From the NCBI GenBank assembly GCA_033558025.1, contig JAUCEF010000004.1, positions 3,410,001 through 3,474,000 on the forward strand: a stretch of 64,000 bases of DNA. The letters are read 5' to 3'. Made by a program: the position numbers and the translations under genes. The notes beneath the pieces are model-generated. The model saw only the letters and a program-made list of their open reading frames with translations, was not told where the DNA came from and made no database searches. Source of the stretch: Phytophthora sp. 'mugwort' (Eukaryota; Oomycota; Peronosporomycetes; Peronosporales; Peronosporaceae). Positions 1 to 12,150 of the stretch are shown piece by piece (the first letter of the stretch is position 1; every line of letters starts with the position of its first letter).

Positions 1-719
1 GACATGTCTGCTACCCTGTCGCCACGTGTTTTATATTCGGAAAGCTCTGAATGAGGAACTCGTAGTTTCAACACAATTACTCTCCTCCCCATGGCTGCTC
101 GATTCGCTTCGTTCGTCACCTCATCTGGAATAAATTCCTGGTGCTGCAGTTGCTGTGTCAAGTGAGGCCGAATAAAAATCAACCATGGGGCTCAAACCGT
201 AAGTACCGTGAGTCTCGTGCAGTTTCCAATTCCATCAGCGAGACGATAGGCACTATGGGGATGCCTCAATACCGTTCTGCACTTCAAACTCTTTAAGAAT
301 TGGCGAGGCTGTTCAAACGTAGTGAATGCGATGTGTTGGCTCGCATTTACACGACAAGAGAGAGTCGATGAATACACAATACCGGCCTGTGATATTCTAC
401 CCCCGAAGCACCGACTCTAGCATCTGAAACGGTGACTCTATCAACCGAACTAACCGAGAACCCCGAGTTGGGCATCATCCCATCTCAGTTGGACACCATC
501 CCATCTCAGATGGGCGATGAACAGTTGGTGCTGGTCGGCCCGACGCGCAACAGCGTAGTCTTATGACTTTATCGATATAGCCACTCGAAGCCAATGATAA
601 CTTTAGCATTGATCCCTCCACGCTCACGAGGCCACCCTAAATGTACACCTAAAGATGTGAAGGCTGATAAGAACTTGGAAATTGCAACGGCACAAGAGGA
701 CTCCGAGTTACACAGCCAA
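1..719. other. No recognisable gene
   Basis: Both strands hold only short open frames with no family resemblance that I can recognise. No terminal repeat or RNA gene was seen. Confidence 0.4.
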
Positions 720-722
720 TAA

Positions 723-1543
723 TTGTGTGTCGCATCTATCGCAGACCTTGTGTCTGCTGACGATACGTACAGTAAAGCTGCATCTACGCTCAAGAAATGC
801 AGACTGTTTGTGTTCACTAAGAAGCCCAAGCCCCCACTAGCACGACAAATCACCAAGGTACCAGCTACAAAGCCACTCGTACGGGCTGACGAGGTGATTC
901 GGGTATTCTCCAAAGATATTTTAAAAAGATGCGATACAAAGGTTGCGACTATACAAGAAGGCTGCAGGTCTCGCAGAGCGAGATATTGCTGTCGATATTC
1001 TGGAGTTCGGAGTCATCACTCTTAGAATCATGAAACGTACCATCGTGCTATGGCAGCTGTGAAAGAAATCGACCCTGCGTTGAATGGATCGACACAATCG
1101 ACTTTACCCCTCAGACGACACACACACCTCAAATTGAAGAGGATCCACACATGAGAATGAAGCTCTGCCAACTTCAACTGCTATCTGGAGAGGTATGTAA
1201 AATATGTTGGTCTGAGTATTACTGTGCCTACCTCCAACAATGCTGTGTAACCCATAAATAGAGGTTCTTGATCTCGCCGCAAAGGGCTGTCTGAGCGATA
1301 CTACAATGACTTCAATGACAACAAAGCTCTTTGGGACAAGGCCTGACGTTGTCGTTACGAGTCCACATGCTGTCGGTGTCGTCATCAAAAAATCAAACAG
1401 CCACTATAAACAGGGGGTATATGTCCACATTTTTCTACGGATCGTCTGATGAGAAAGTTCTGATTGCATTTAACTGCAACGGCAATCATTGGTGCTCAAT
1501 CAGGATCGACCTCGATGGTTTGGGTTGGTTTGTCATTCGATAA
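723..1543 (+). pseudogene. Possible Ulp1-like cysteine protease remnant
   Basis: Two short plus-strand frames (723-1025 and 1331-1543) look protein-coding but are separated by stops and frame changes. The second contains a segment reading FNCNGNHWCSIRID, which resembles the stretch around the catalytic His of Ulp1/C48 cysteine proteases (a hydrophobic strand, then N-HW and a hydrophobic-acidic strand). Ulp1-like proteases are often carried or duplicated by MULE-type transposons, and a MULE lies about 3.5 kb downstream. The catalytic Cys region cannot be seen. The assignment rests on one short motif and is weak; it could be an unrelated decayed frame. The PiggyBac-like element inserted just downstream at the TTAA at 1672. 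Confidence 0.25.
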
Positions 1544-1675
1544 GATGATATTAGATGGTACAAGTGGGTTTTAGTGTGTCGTCTCGACTATGCTGGATGG
1601 TTGCACGAACACGCGACCTTCGCGAAAATGTCGAAACGGGTTTCAAAGCGATTTGCCGCCAGCCCTTAATCTTAA

Positions 1676-4427
1676 CTCTTTCACTACCAAACATTTCTTG
1701 CAGGTCCGCTCCAGACCAATTACTTGACCAATGAGAGCGCAGCATTGCATGTTTATCGAGATATCCTGTGACCGTTGGTGACCACGTTGCGATCCTGGTG
1801 CGCCTCACCGTACTGCCCTCAGTTGGAAATTTCGAAACAGAGCGCGTGCTGCGGAGCGATCTCTCCCCGCAAGTATGCAGTGACTACGGCGACGCGTCCT
1901 GGACTGGCAGCAGTACAGCAAGGAGATCATCGGCAACAGGCTCCGGATGCTGACGTCCACACACAAGCGGTGCACTCCGCGACACATCAAGCGTTCTATT
2001 TCGCAGCTCTATTTCTACCTAAAGCATGGCGCGCTTTCCAGGACGACGGGGGTTGTCGCGCCGCGGTGTGTGGAGAAGCAGATTGGCCACCTGAATGACA
2101 CGATTAGGCTCTAACTGATCGAGGGTATGTGATCGTTTGTTCTTCTGTAGCCGCGCTCGTGCAGCGGTATCTCCAGACGCTGCAACGCACACGGCATCGA
2201 GGGCTGAGCGGACAGTGAGAGTGGTCGATATAAGTGCGTCCCGATAGTGAATGCAGTGAAGCATGGAACGTGGAAGCCGCGGTGGCAGCCTGTGCAACCA
2301 AATAATTCTTTTTTCGAGAAGCTTCTCAGCGAGCACAAATAACACTTGAGTTTCGCCGTTGAATTCAGCCTTGAATTGGTGTGATAGCGTGCAAGCTGTC
2401 ATCAGCTCCTGATAGTTGGTTCAGTGATTCTGTTGTTGGGGCAAGTTGCCGCCGGCGCTTTTTTCTCTCGAGTCGGGCGTGCTGAACGGCTGTCAATTTC
2501 TCTGCTACAGCGCCGCTTGAATTCACGCAGCGTGATGGGTGATGGGTGAGATCCTGCCACTTTTCTGAAGAACACGAAAGCGTTGATAGGTGCCAAGTAA
2601 GAATACGCATCGACAATCGCTTTTCTTTCCGTCGGATCGGGCGAGGGTTTCGCAACTGATGAACTCTGTCGGCTTCATTGATGAACAGATATAGACCACC
2701 ACAACGGCAGGTACCTGAAAAATCTGTCGGTGCAAGACTTGATCACCTGTCCAGCGACGCAACGGTGCAAGTCCATTGAACAGCCAAATAGCCTTCTGGA
2801 GAATCGCCTTGAAGGTCGCACCGTTACGGAGTACCAGTAAAATCGTTTGTATAGAATACGACAACGAGTTTGTCGCGGAATACAACATATCCAGCATTGT
2901 AAGTAATTGCCACCTGTGGGGCATAAGCAGTCTGCAGGTGCGGAGGAAGTTTTTTTTCAGAGCACGTTTGTGCGCTTCCTGGAATTTCTTCCAGCCAGTC
3001 GGGACATCAATTGGTACGGCTAATTCTCACAACCCGCGCTGAGCAGTATCCATTCGAGCCTTTGCTGCATCTATTGCGGGGCTAATCCATTTGCCCTGAA
3101 GCGATATTCTGACTGTCCCGAGCATCTTCATCTCACCGTCCGTAAATGCAAGCAATGTCTTAGCCAAGTTGTGTCTCGTATATAAATTATCACACACAAG
3201 AAAACTTGGAGCTGGAAATATCTTTGTGACGTGGCCTCACATTGCTACCCACAAAGCGCTGGCATCTTCTCGCTTCGCAGGGATGTCATCTCGTTCTAGA
3301 GTCCTAAATATAGCTGTGCGCAACGCCGGAAACATGTCTGCGTAGCGCTCCACGGGTACAGTTTGCGTCCGATTTCGTATCCACCGAGTAGGCATACAGA
3401 CACTTCCATCCAACTACGTCATACAAGCGAACGCCGTATTTTTCTGGCTTCGATGGCATGAATGTCTTCGCACCGGAGCGAGCCTTTGTGCGCACGGTGA
3501 TCTTGACCGAGCTTATTACACCCACAGGAACAGCAACGGCAGCGAATTTATGTTGCACCTGGGCCAGCAATTGCCTGTTCTGCCACAGTGGGTCCTGCTC
3601 TCGTGCAAGACGGGCATGCTTCCTGGGGCATGCACCTGGAAGCGAGCTCGGATACATTCGACGCGATTTTGGGCCATCGTTTTGGTGAAGTCGGGTTGGC
3701 CTTTTTAGGGAAATCTTCTGAGACCAAAGCTCTTTGATCTCAGTTAGTGGAATGATACTCATAGCAATTTCTAAGCCGATATAGGCATCGATCTCGAACA
3801 ACTCAGCCTTGGCCTTGTCCTTGAGCATTGCGATCATCCAACGATGCAAGGAGTCTCGGAATTCCCGGGTAAAAGAGAGAGAGAACAATCCTAGTTGAGA
3901 AGAATTATAGTTCGCCGCGCTCCTTGTAGGCTAGGTTGACTTCTCTATCACGTAAAATATGAAGCCCACTCTCTCAAATTATTTCATCCAAGTAGACATT
4001 TCCCGTCACCTCCGCTGAGCCGGTGGCATCCTCGTTACAGCCACAGACGCATCGTCACTGTCAGCCTCTGTCGGCCCCTCGTCTTCTGCAATTGCTGCTT
4101 CTTTTTCACTACTTTCCTCCTCGTCTACATCAGAGTCCTCAAACTCCCATTCAGCAGAATCATCGCCGTCGTCCAGTAGATCGAATATAACCATTGTCGT
4201 GCTGCAAGAAGATTGCAAAATAGCAAAAGAGTGCAACTGACGAAGCCAAACTATTCTGGTCTTCACGTTACTGTGAAGTAATGGGTCCACTGCGGACCTG
4301 TTAGTCTTGGTGAGCCCAATATCAAATCCACGGTTGCCGAAATTCTACCAATAAGCGACGTTGACAATCCGAATTGCAGGTCCCTGCGGACTTACAAGCC
4401 TACTCGGTTTGAGAAGGTGTGAAAGGG
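1676..4427. mobile_element. PiggyBac-like DNA transposon A, degenerate
   Basis: The 2752-bp unit is flanked on both sides by TTAA (1672-1675 and 4428-4431), the target site used by piggyBac transposons. The ends form imperfect inverted repeats: the left end starts CTCTTTCACTACC and the reverse complement of the right end starts CCCTTTCACACC. The inside codes on the minus strand for a broken piggyBac-type transposase. No intact frame remains, so the copy is dead. Confidence 0.75.
2100..4250 (-). pseudogene. PiggyBac-type transposase, broken
   Basis: Reading the minus strand from about 4190, an acidic Asp/Glu-rich N-terminus is followed (3888-3304) by a segment with KTFMPSKPEKYGVRL, matching the piggyBac family pattern of a Lys-Pro-rich strand near the first catalytic Asp. 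At 2924-2523 comes an Ala-Pro-Leu-Arg-Arg-Trp segment (GLAPLRRWTGDQVLH) typical of the C-terminal catalytic part. At 2655-2560 a TRRREKRLS-like tract follows, and near 2300 a Cys-His cluster (LFGCTGCHRGFHVPCF) corresponds to the C-terminal Cys-rich finger. The parts lie in different frames with many stops, so no functional protein can be made. It lies wholly within element A. Confidence 0.72.
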
Positions 4428-4431
4428 TTAA

Positions 4432-5011
4432 AAGGCACGTATTGCTGTGCTTCTAGCCTCGTCACATTATTAAATTAAACTGTAGTTTTGTATTGAAGGT
4501 CTCCCATCTCCCATTACCCCAACCCTCCCGAGGACCGATGGCATCGCGGACTTACTCTTTGCTTCACAAAGACAGTCGCTGCGCTCCTGCGAGGAAAATA
4601 TTCTAAGTTCGGCCCGCTACAGTGCTCGGCTTGCTGGTAAGCTGGTCGCTGGGCCCGCCTCGGAAATTCCGCGGCCCTGCTTCGGTGGCACCCCTCGCGG
4701 GTTTGCTGTGGCTACGCGCGCTCGCAACCGCTCTCTTCCGTTTGTCGTTTTATGCGACTCTTATCCCATCTTTTCCAGATAGGTAGACGAGTCGCTCTCA
4801 TCTTTTGAAATGCTTAAATTGTTGGAATCCAATACGGAGTACAATGTAAAACAGCAAAGGTTTGGATTCATGTTCAGAAAATCGGTGTACAAAACAACGA
4901 TGATTTGGATCCGTGCAACGTGTTTTATTACTTCTATTTTGTTTCAATGCTAAAACAGCCAAAAGTGTTTTAAGCTCCTAAACTTGAAATCAACCTCTGG
5001 TAATATGATGA
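4432..5011. other. Unassigned spacer with a GC-rich island
   Basis: This stretch lies between the PiggyBac-like element and the MULE. About 4520-4745 is much richer in G+C than its surroundings, with repeated CGC, GGCCC and CTCGC blocks, but has no long frame. After 4745 the sequence becomes AT-rich. No tRNA or rRNA signature was recognised. Confidence 0.4.
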
Positions 5012-5090
5012 GGGTTATTCCCGAAACCAGTACTGAATGGCAACCATCGTCTCGGAATCAGTACCTGTTCCAAAACCAGAACCAACACAT
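5012..5090 (+). repeat. Left terminal inverted repeat of the MULE
   Basis: This segment pairs with 8114-8180 in reverse complement. Relative to the right end it has a 12-base insertion (about 5034-5045) and one further base change. The motif ACCAGTAC and close variants recur inside it. Confidence 0.8.
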
Positions 5091-5822
5091 AGTACTGGTC
5101 ACCTCGTTGTGACTAAGACGATTTTAGCGCTATACCCCTCACAGCCATGGCGTCTACGCTAGTGAAACCGTATACGCAGGTTATGCGCAGAAGATGAAGG
5201 ATGCGAGCGAGGAAGCGGTCACGCCGAAAGGTGAGAAGGAGGGATATACATGTAAGAGCGCCGAGAGGCAGAAGGAGAAGGAGAGCGTCGCTGTCCGGAA
5301 GACGCCGAGCCCACGCTCTCGGACAGGTCTGCTACCTCTCAGCAGGAAACAAACAAGAACACACGTGAGTGGCACTTATGATCGCGCCGCCGACGTAGGG
5401 TTCTAGAGCGGACGCTACATCTGAATCCTCTACGATCAGTGGCACACTCGCAGATTCCGCGAAAAGGAACGACTTGGTCGTGGTTGATAATGGCCGCCTC
5501 GATGTATACAAGCAAGGCTGCAGCGGTGAAGGTGGACGCAAAATGAATAATCAAGCGATAGAATTTTCTTTGAATACCTACGATTGCGGGTATTTCAAAG
5601 ATCCTTTGCCAAGCCTACTGGATCGATTAAAGCTGCAAAGCTGCAGTCGCTAATGCTAAGAAGTGAAGTCATTGTTCTCAACGCGGAGACAAATTATATC
5701 TTAGTTGTCGATCAAGAAACTAAGCGACATGCGATTTGTGTGCTCTGTAGTTGAGAGGGCCGTGGTCGCCATGTTGGGTCTCCAACCCTACCAGATTCGC
5801 AGCTCCTAAGTTTCATTCGTCT

Positions 5823-7660
5823 TTAATCCGGTCGATTCGTCGACAATAGAACTGATAATTCTGTCGATTCTAGTGCTTGGAAGCTCGAAGATGGAATGAT
5901 CCAGTTTGGCGTTCGCCTCGTCAGATTCGTTAGCATGCCTTCTGCAAGTTCGTCTGTTATGTCCGCTATTCCAGCACGTCTTGCATACGTACGTTTTGTT
6001 TCTTGTCTCTCCAGTACTTGGAAACGTCGGGTAATTCGTCGCCCGGCTGATTGGTAGTGTGGAGACGGTTTTAAAGCCTTGGCATGAGGGCGAGCGTCGA
6101 GCATAGGAAGGGTAATACTCTTATCGTTAAAGGTAGCAGCGTATGTGATGACCAATTAAGCTGGATGAAAAGCACGTAGCGCGTTTTTCTGCTGACCTCG
6201 GTCACGCAAAGCAGCGAATATGTGTCTGCAAGCCATCCTAGTCTGGTCATAAGTCGTGCAGGTGCAGGAAGGAGTGGCCACGTGTACTTCTCGACTTCTC
6301 GATGTAGCCCCTGGATGGAATATGTACGGGACAGACTCGCTCGACCTCACAACCATGTACTTACCGACGCGCTCCTTCTCGTCTGCCCATTTAGCCTTTG
6401 CGTACGGTGTAAGAACTCTGCCCTCCTTTTGCCACCTCGCAATTGCCAAGCAACGATCATTAATTTCATCATCTCTTCCACAGCCAACTTGTAAAGTGCA
6501 CTACAGGGGTCAGACATTCGGATGTCGTTCTCGAGCATCGCGTTGTTGTCACTTTCCACGAAATTGGAATTCAACCACTTAAGCATCGGTAAGGGTGTTC
6601 CTACTGTCGGTGGGTACATTCGCATTCTACTTCAGATAATTTCTCCTGATTGTCCGTCCCTTGATCATTTGAATGGCCTTCACTCTCGCAATCCTCAGCA
6701 GATCCACTGCAGCTGATACATATAACATCATGACCACGTATACCAGCATCCCCAGTTTGTTCAACCACTGAACTACCTTTCCGCTCGTTGCAGATTCTGC
6801 AAACCGCACGCTTTCACTGCTTTCACAAATTTCAACCTCATTGTCGTCGACCATGGCTACACGTGGTCCTGTTCGCGTGAACAGTCCAAACTGAGGGCCC
6901 GATTTCCTCTAGATAATCTACGACATCATCACCGTAATCCCGTGCCATACTCCGCAGAGCCGTGGCATATTCGGTATGGCCGACGGCGCCTTGGACCGAC
7001 TAAACGGAACTTTCAAAGCCTGGCCACTAAAAAAAATTGAACTGTTTCTACATGTTGCGGATAATATGTACAGTACAGTATCGTAGGTGCACACGAATCT
7101 CAGTCATTTGGTAGAATTGCTCCGTTGCCCCAATTATTTTCCCTCATCGCAAAATACTGCACGGTCATTGAGCACAACCCCCGCCCCATTACACTGCTTA
7201 AAAAAACACACGATGTTGACCTCATTTTTGACGTTCATCAATGCCTAGCCAAAGTAAGGTTGTGGTTGTTTCCGTCTCGTCCAAGAATTGACAATACAAC
7301 TCCATTGTATTTTGTGTGCTTTGAATGTGCACCGTCAAAACCCAGCATAGGTAACAATGCCGACTGGGACGCAACATTTGCTCCAATGGCCACAAACCCA
7401 CGTAGAAAGCGTCCATGCTGATCTACCTCTATGGAAACGAAAGTACCAGGACTTGAGTCACGAAGATCGGCAAGCATGAAAGGTAGTTGGTGAAACGAAG
7501 CTTCCCAATCTCCATATACAGACTGCAATATATCATCATTCACTCGATACAGCGTCGACCTGCTGCATTGTAGATTTATCGCCTCTCTAGTCTGAAGCAT
7601 ATCACCGTTGCCTTGCGCTAAACCTTGCGGTCTCTCAATACAGCAGCTCGAAGCGTACAA
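5823..7660 (-). pseudogene. MULE transposase with SWIM zinc finger, broken
   Basis: Minus strand. At 7660-7238 is the transposase core, with a Gly-Phe-Asp-Gly-Ala-His segment (MLGFDGAHSKHTKYNGV) followed by GRDGNNHNL, the MULE pattern around a catalytic Asp. A helical segment before the finger lies at about 6625-6450. At 6330-6210 is a SWIM finger (CTCTTYDQTRMACRH; CxC...CxH), used by MULE/FAR1-type transposases. The frame downstream of the finger continues to 5823 after one in-frame TAA at about 6156, so at least one nonsense mutation is certain. Other parts are in different frames. The N-terminus is not recognised. It is enclosed by the TIRs at 5012 and 8180. Confidence 0.75.
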
Positions 7661-8113
7661 TTGGACTGGAGTTGACGTTTCGTGGGCCTAGCAGTCGACG
7701 TGCAGAAGTCACTGTGCTTAACATTAATCGACGAAAACCAGTACTGCTTAGAGTCGTCACGCTTTTTTCCTATACACGAACCTCCCACGGGCAGCTTTGG
7801 TCAAGCATCTGTATTTTTCATTTTGGCACTGCTGCTGCTGACAACACAGTGAGTGTTGGCATTGTACGTTTAATCCTGCAAAATTGTTTGCCCGACCCAA
7901 AAGACAAGCCGATCGTCATCTCGGACGTGCCGTACTCGCTAAGCAGGTCCATAATCGTGCGAGATGAGGAAGACATTCTCAGTTATAGAAAAGTTATAAG
8001 TTCTTCTGCGTTAGTTGCCCGGTCTAAGTGTGAAGCTGGTTCAAAGAGGTGTGCCTTGTTGGGCGCTCCCACGTTCACCACGCGGCTGTTCATAAGATCA
8101 CTGGGCTGTGGCC

Positions 8114-8180
8114 ATGTGTTGGTTCTGGTTTTGGAACAGGTACTGGTTCCGAGACGATGTACTGGTTTCGGGAATAACCC
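8114..8180 (-). repeat. Right terminal inverted repeat of the MULE
   Basis: Reverse complement of 5012-5090, except for the 12-base gap and one substitution. It ends GGAATAACCC at 8180. Confidence 0.8.
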
Positions 8181-8844
8181 ACCAAAATGATATGGATAAA
8201 TATCATAAGTTACCGACAGTACTTGAGCGGAGACTATACACCGGGTAAGTCAAATGGTGCAAATCGACCGACACTGATCAAACTTTACAAGAAAACAAGT
8301 ATACATGTGTTCCTACAAGTCTTTATTTAATACCCTCGATTTGAGTAATATTATTTGGTTGCGGAAGGCAGCAAGCAGCAAAAGTCGATGCTCGCACCTT
8401 CGGACGTCCTACACCAAACGGAGCCTAGCAATAGTTAAGTACCTTTGCGTAGTGATTATGGTGACCGACACCTCTACTTAGCGTTTTGTGATACAAAGTC
8501 ATTGGGAGCCCTCCTAGTGTTCTCCGTGGGGTGAATCACTATTCAGATATCACGACCGAGATGACTATATGTACACATCCATGCCTGTCCATTACTGTAA
8601 GACCGCCAATCAAATCGCCTCGGATCCCTCGTCGACATTTTCGCGAAGATCCGATGTTTTGCTAGTAGCACGGTTCGCTCATTGCTGTCGTTGCGACGAC
8701 GCCATTGGTAGCTCGACCATCGCGGCGTATGTCTCCGTAATCTCCTAAGAAAAGGCATCAATGTAGACCTTCTTAATACCGGCAAATGCCAGAGTGTGTC
8801 ATATATAACTTCATTCGGCACATCCAGAATATATTTTCCGGCAC
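8181..8844. other. Unassigned spacer
   Basis: Between the MULE and the hAT-like relic. Open frames are short, and none resembles a known family. Confidence 0.4.
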
Positions 8845-10993
8845 TGTTCCGATTATAACTAACACTACGACTTCTGTATACCTAGATTATTGAGCTGGTC
8901 CTGCTGTTTAGCCTGAAAAATTGCCTCTAATGGAAGGGAGGTCAACGATGTGCGACGGCCGTTCAATTCGCACTTCATAATCGAGAAATCTGATTCGACG
9001 ATGCCGTGTTGGCAAATACGGTTGCTAAACCACAGTAAAACTGTCGGAGATACGAGAACGTTTTCGGCTTTGCAGGCTTCTGGAGAGCGTCCCATCCGTC
9101 CTTGAAATTCGTTTCATAGTCTTCTCTTTGAATTGCTGTCTGCACTGACTCGTCCAGCAGATTGGTTCGACACAACTCTCGATGTTCGCATTTTACAGCT
9201 TCAATCTGAGAAAGATTCCAGAACTTCGCCAACTGCTCGCGACGAGGTCCCAATATATCATCGGCGAAATCACGCGGGGGAACTAAAACCAGGTCTGATG
9301 GCATTACTGGTGGGGCAACATTTCCAGATGTTTGATTGTTACTGTCGTTTCTGCTTGTACGATTCCTTCAATAACATGCACCACAAATTTACTAAGTTGT
9401 TTGAGGTCAATCGTTTGTCTTCCGGGGACAAATTACCCAGGTAAATATTCACAAATGTTCCTTGATCTCTCAAATAGTTGATGAGATTGTGCTCCTTGAG
9501 CCAGTCCTTCTCGGAAACAACGTCATTCATGCCATGTGAAATGGTAGCATCAATTCGCGGATGCATAGTCAAAATACTCCGTAGTCGAGCCACTAAAAAC
9601 TCAAGTTCTGTTGTTTGTTGGGAAATAATATAATATATTGGCCCGGATTTTAGTAAAGTCACATTTATCACAGAAGTGATGCCGTAGACGAACGCAACAT
9701 GATCCACCACGTAGGAGACGGTGAATCAGAGGAATGTTGTTCGAAATGAGAACCAAGTTCAACACAGTTGTTGAGAATCCAACCCAACGCGTGTTCATGT
9801 AGAGCCATCGCTTAGTCAATTTTTTTTGGCAACACTACCCATTTCTCCAATCATTTTTTTTTCTGCGAAGGTGACTGATTAAATCCTTCTTTTTCTTACA
9901 AAATCCCCTCCATCAACTATGGAATATGCTGATTTCACCACGAGATCCATTTGATGTGCTACATACCGTACTCGCAGTATCGGATGGTTGCCTCTTTCTC
10001 GAGTAACGTCACAACACCACCATGACGTCCAGGCATTGTATTCTCTCCATCAGAAGAAACACCAATTAGCTTTCTCTCCACTGGGTGAATAGAACATCAA
10101 GCACCTTCACAATTAATTCAAATTGGACCCTAGCAGTGTGGCGGTCGTACATAGGGATTACTAGCAAGTGTAGATTGATTAACACGCCATGAACCGCAAG
10201 CCGGACGCGCTGGCCCAGGAAGGACCGCTCGTTGTGTGTCGATATATCGCGAGCAAAAGCAAAAGCCCATATGTCTGAGTCTGCAATGAGATTACCGATC
10301 CGGTGAAGAGAGGAAGCTACGAGATACCTTGCGTAAGTGCTCGCCAAATTGTCCGTCATTCCATAAAGCTTATGGTTGCCCGTTGCTTCGTAGTGCTGCT
10401 GGATAACCAGCCGTTTGACGAAACGATAATCCAATACTAATATGTCGAATAGCGCGAGAGAATCGGAGGGGTAGTCTTAATTATAGTGGTGTTCGTCCCG
10501 CAATTCACTTTCCCAATGCACGAAGAGCGGTTGCAACGGACACATCTTCATCTTCCAAATTGAAGAAGATTTTTCTAATTAAGTTATTCACGATGGACGC
10601 AGCAACTTCAAACCTCAAAACGGAAGACTCGTCCTCGAAATGGGACGTTAACTGATTGCTGTGTCTAGTTAGACAGGAAAGGAAACTTGATTTCGCCTCA
10701 TCACTCAGTGCTAGATATGATGCCCACTTCATGCCATGAGCAGTAGCGTTGTGCTCTGTATAATTCTGTGGTCGAAAAGGAAGTTTGTAAAATTTGGAGT
10801 TTTGCGTTCGCTTCCGCTTTCCGTTCGACTCCTCTCGCCCAAAGTATCGACAGGACAGACAGCGAACGGAACTGACAGCACCCTTGGTGTCTCTCATGGC
10901 AACTTCTAGGCCATACTGGAGCGCATGGGCAGGCTGGAACGGCGTCTTGCGCGAGGAGGGCGTGCTGGAGACGCTCGGCTTGAGCCGGCTCAT
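8845..10993 (-). pseudogene. hAT-like transposase of an oomycete-type family, broken
   Basis: Minus strand from an ATG at 10993. The first 162 residues include a Cys-x2-Cys pair (CLSCRYFGRE) and a downstream His/Asn-rich segment compatible with a BED-type zinc finger. At 10434-10066 a segment with LIADSDIWAFAFARDIS and, just below, a VSSDGENTMPGRHG stretch match the RNase-H-like core of this transposase family. At 9304-8870 the C-terminal part appears (GLATVFANTAS, then VESDFSIMK in another frame), the usual dimerisation end of these proteins. The parts are split over frames with stops, so the gene is dead. I did not find terminal repeats. The subfamily name is inferred from remembered family patterns. 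Confidence 0.65.
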
Positions 10994-12069
10994 CGTTCTC
11001 CATTGATATTTCGAAACTGAAGGATGGTTAAATTAGGCACTCCGAAAAATGTTTGCGGCACATTGCCAGAAAAATATGCGAAGTGCCGGAATTAAGAAGG
11101 CCTGCATTAATGCGTACAGCACCCAACTCTCTTGAGTTACGACCCACGGATAACCGCTCGGCCCAGTATACCTGTTACATCGGCATATCAATGTAGGCAA
11201 TAAACCATCCGCTCTCCTCGCGCGCAAAGCTACCTGCTGTGTTCTCATTGCCTATGTCTATCTCTGCGCCCCGCAACCTGCGTCCGGCGGTTGACCAGCA
11301 CAGCCCGTTTGCTCCGGCTGTCGGTCCGTTAGACATCTACCGACTTGTACTCCGCGAGTTTGGTAGCGGGATGGGAGGGCAACTCAACTATACGAAGCAA
11401 AGCGATGCGACCGTAGCACAAATACGGCAACATCTTCAAAAGTGGCAAAACGCACATGCTCACGGCATGTACCTCTTACGGCATATCCTTGATAACCAAA
11501 GTCCTCTTCAGAAGCCGACGCCAAATCGACCGAGCGATATCCCGCCGTCCGTTCTTTTGACTGATTGGCGCCGCTGTTTTCGCCCGCGAGCTTGTGGTGT
11601 TGCTGTAGTCGCCACCTGGTGCCCATCAGCGCGGCACGTCCGCCAGGTCAGGTGGGATCTTGCAACACCGCACACGTCGCCAACCCGACACTCGGACGAG
11701 ATCTGTACAGTGTACATGACCTAGGGTCAGGCAGAGCGCTTGGTACAGTTTAATCCATGGACTTACTAATGGACTCGATTTAATTAACGGCGTGAGGCTT
11801 GCACCGCATCGCGTCGTTGTAAGATCAGCATCTGGTGTGCCGGCATGGAAGCTCTTGCAGAGCAGCGGTGGTCATCAAACTACCGGTCCGATGAATTCAA
11901 TCTATTCATCTCGGGGTCATCTTGTGCGTGTCAGCATCTGGCTGTACGGAGCCTACTCGACGACATTCAATCGACAGGATTTGCGCTAGCGACTCTGCTT
12001 GCCTGGCAGGCTGATTGTTACGTAAACTGCAGAAGCAGTTATCGCTGCGGAAGTCGCGCGTACTCGTCC
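10994..12069. other. Unassigned region upstream of the pectate lyase
   Basis: A 161-codon plus-strand frame (11239-11724) is the longest here. It is rich in Arg, His and Pro and matches nothing I recognise, so I do not call it a gene. The segment from 11760 to 12069 is the likely upstream region of the pectate lyase gene. Confidence 0.4.
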
Positions 12070-12086
12070 TCATTCTTCAATTTGCG
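12070..12086 (+). promoter_or_regulatory. Oomycete-type core promoter (Inr + FPR)
   Basis: TCATTCTTCAATTTGC fits the oomycete start-site consensus, an initiator like TCATTYY followed directly by a flanking element like CAWTTT. It lies about 75 bases before the pectate lyase ATG at 12151, a usual 5'-leader distance. Confidence 0.6.
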
Positions 12087-12150
12087 CTCTTCGCAACAAA
12101 CAACTTACTAGAACTGCTCTCAGTGCTCGACCAACTTTGTATCGCGAATC

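Larger units (their letters stand above)
5012..8180. mobile_element. Mutator-like element (MULE) with long TIRs
   Basis: A 3169-bp unit bounded by long terminal inverted repeats. The left end begins GGGTTATTCCCGAAACCAGT and the reverse complement of the right end is identical over 22 bases. The two then match again over about 45 bases, after a 12-base insertion in the left copy. The interior carries a minus-strand MULE transposase relic with a SWIM finger. I could not find a convincing 9-bp target duplication, so exact borders may be off by a few bases. Confidence 0.8.

Noticed and set aside
7672..8190. 172-codon plus-strand frame
   Set aside because: Runs over the MULE right TIR and has no match; a chance frame.
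11239..11724. 161-codon plus-strand frame upstream of the pectate lyase
   Set aside because: Composition is unlike the nearby real genes and no domain was recognised; not enough to call a gene.
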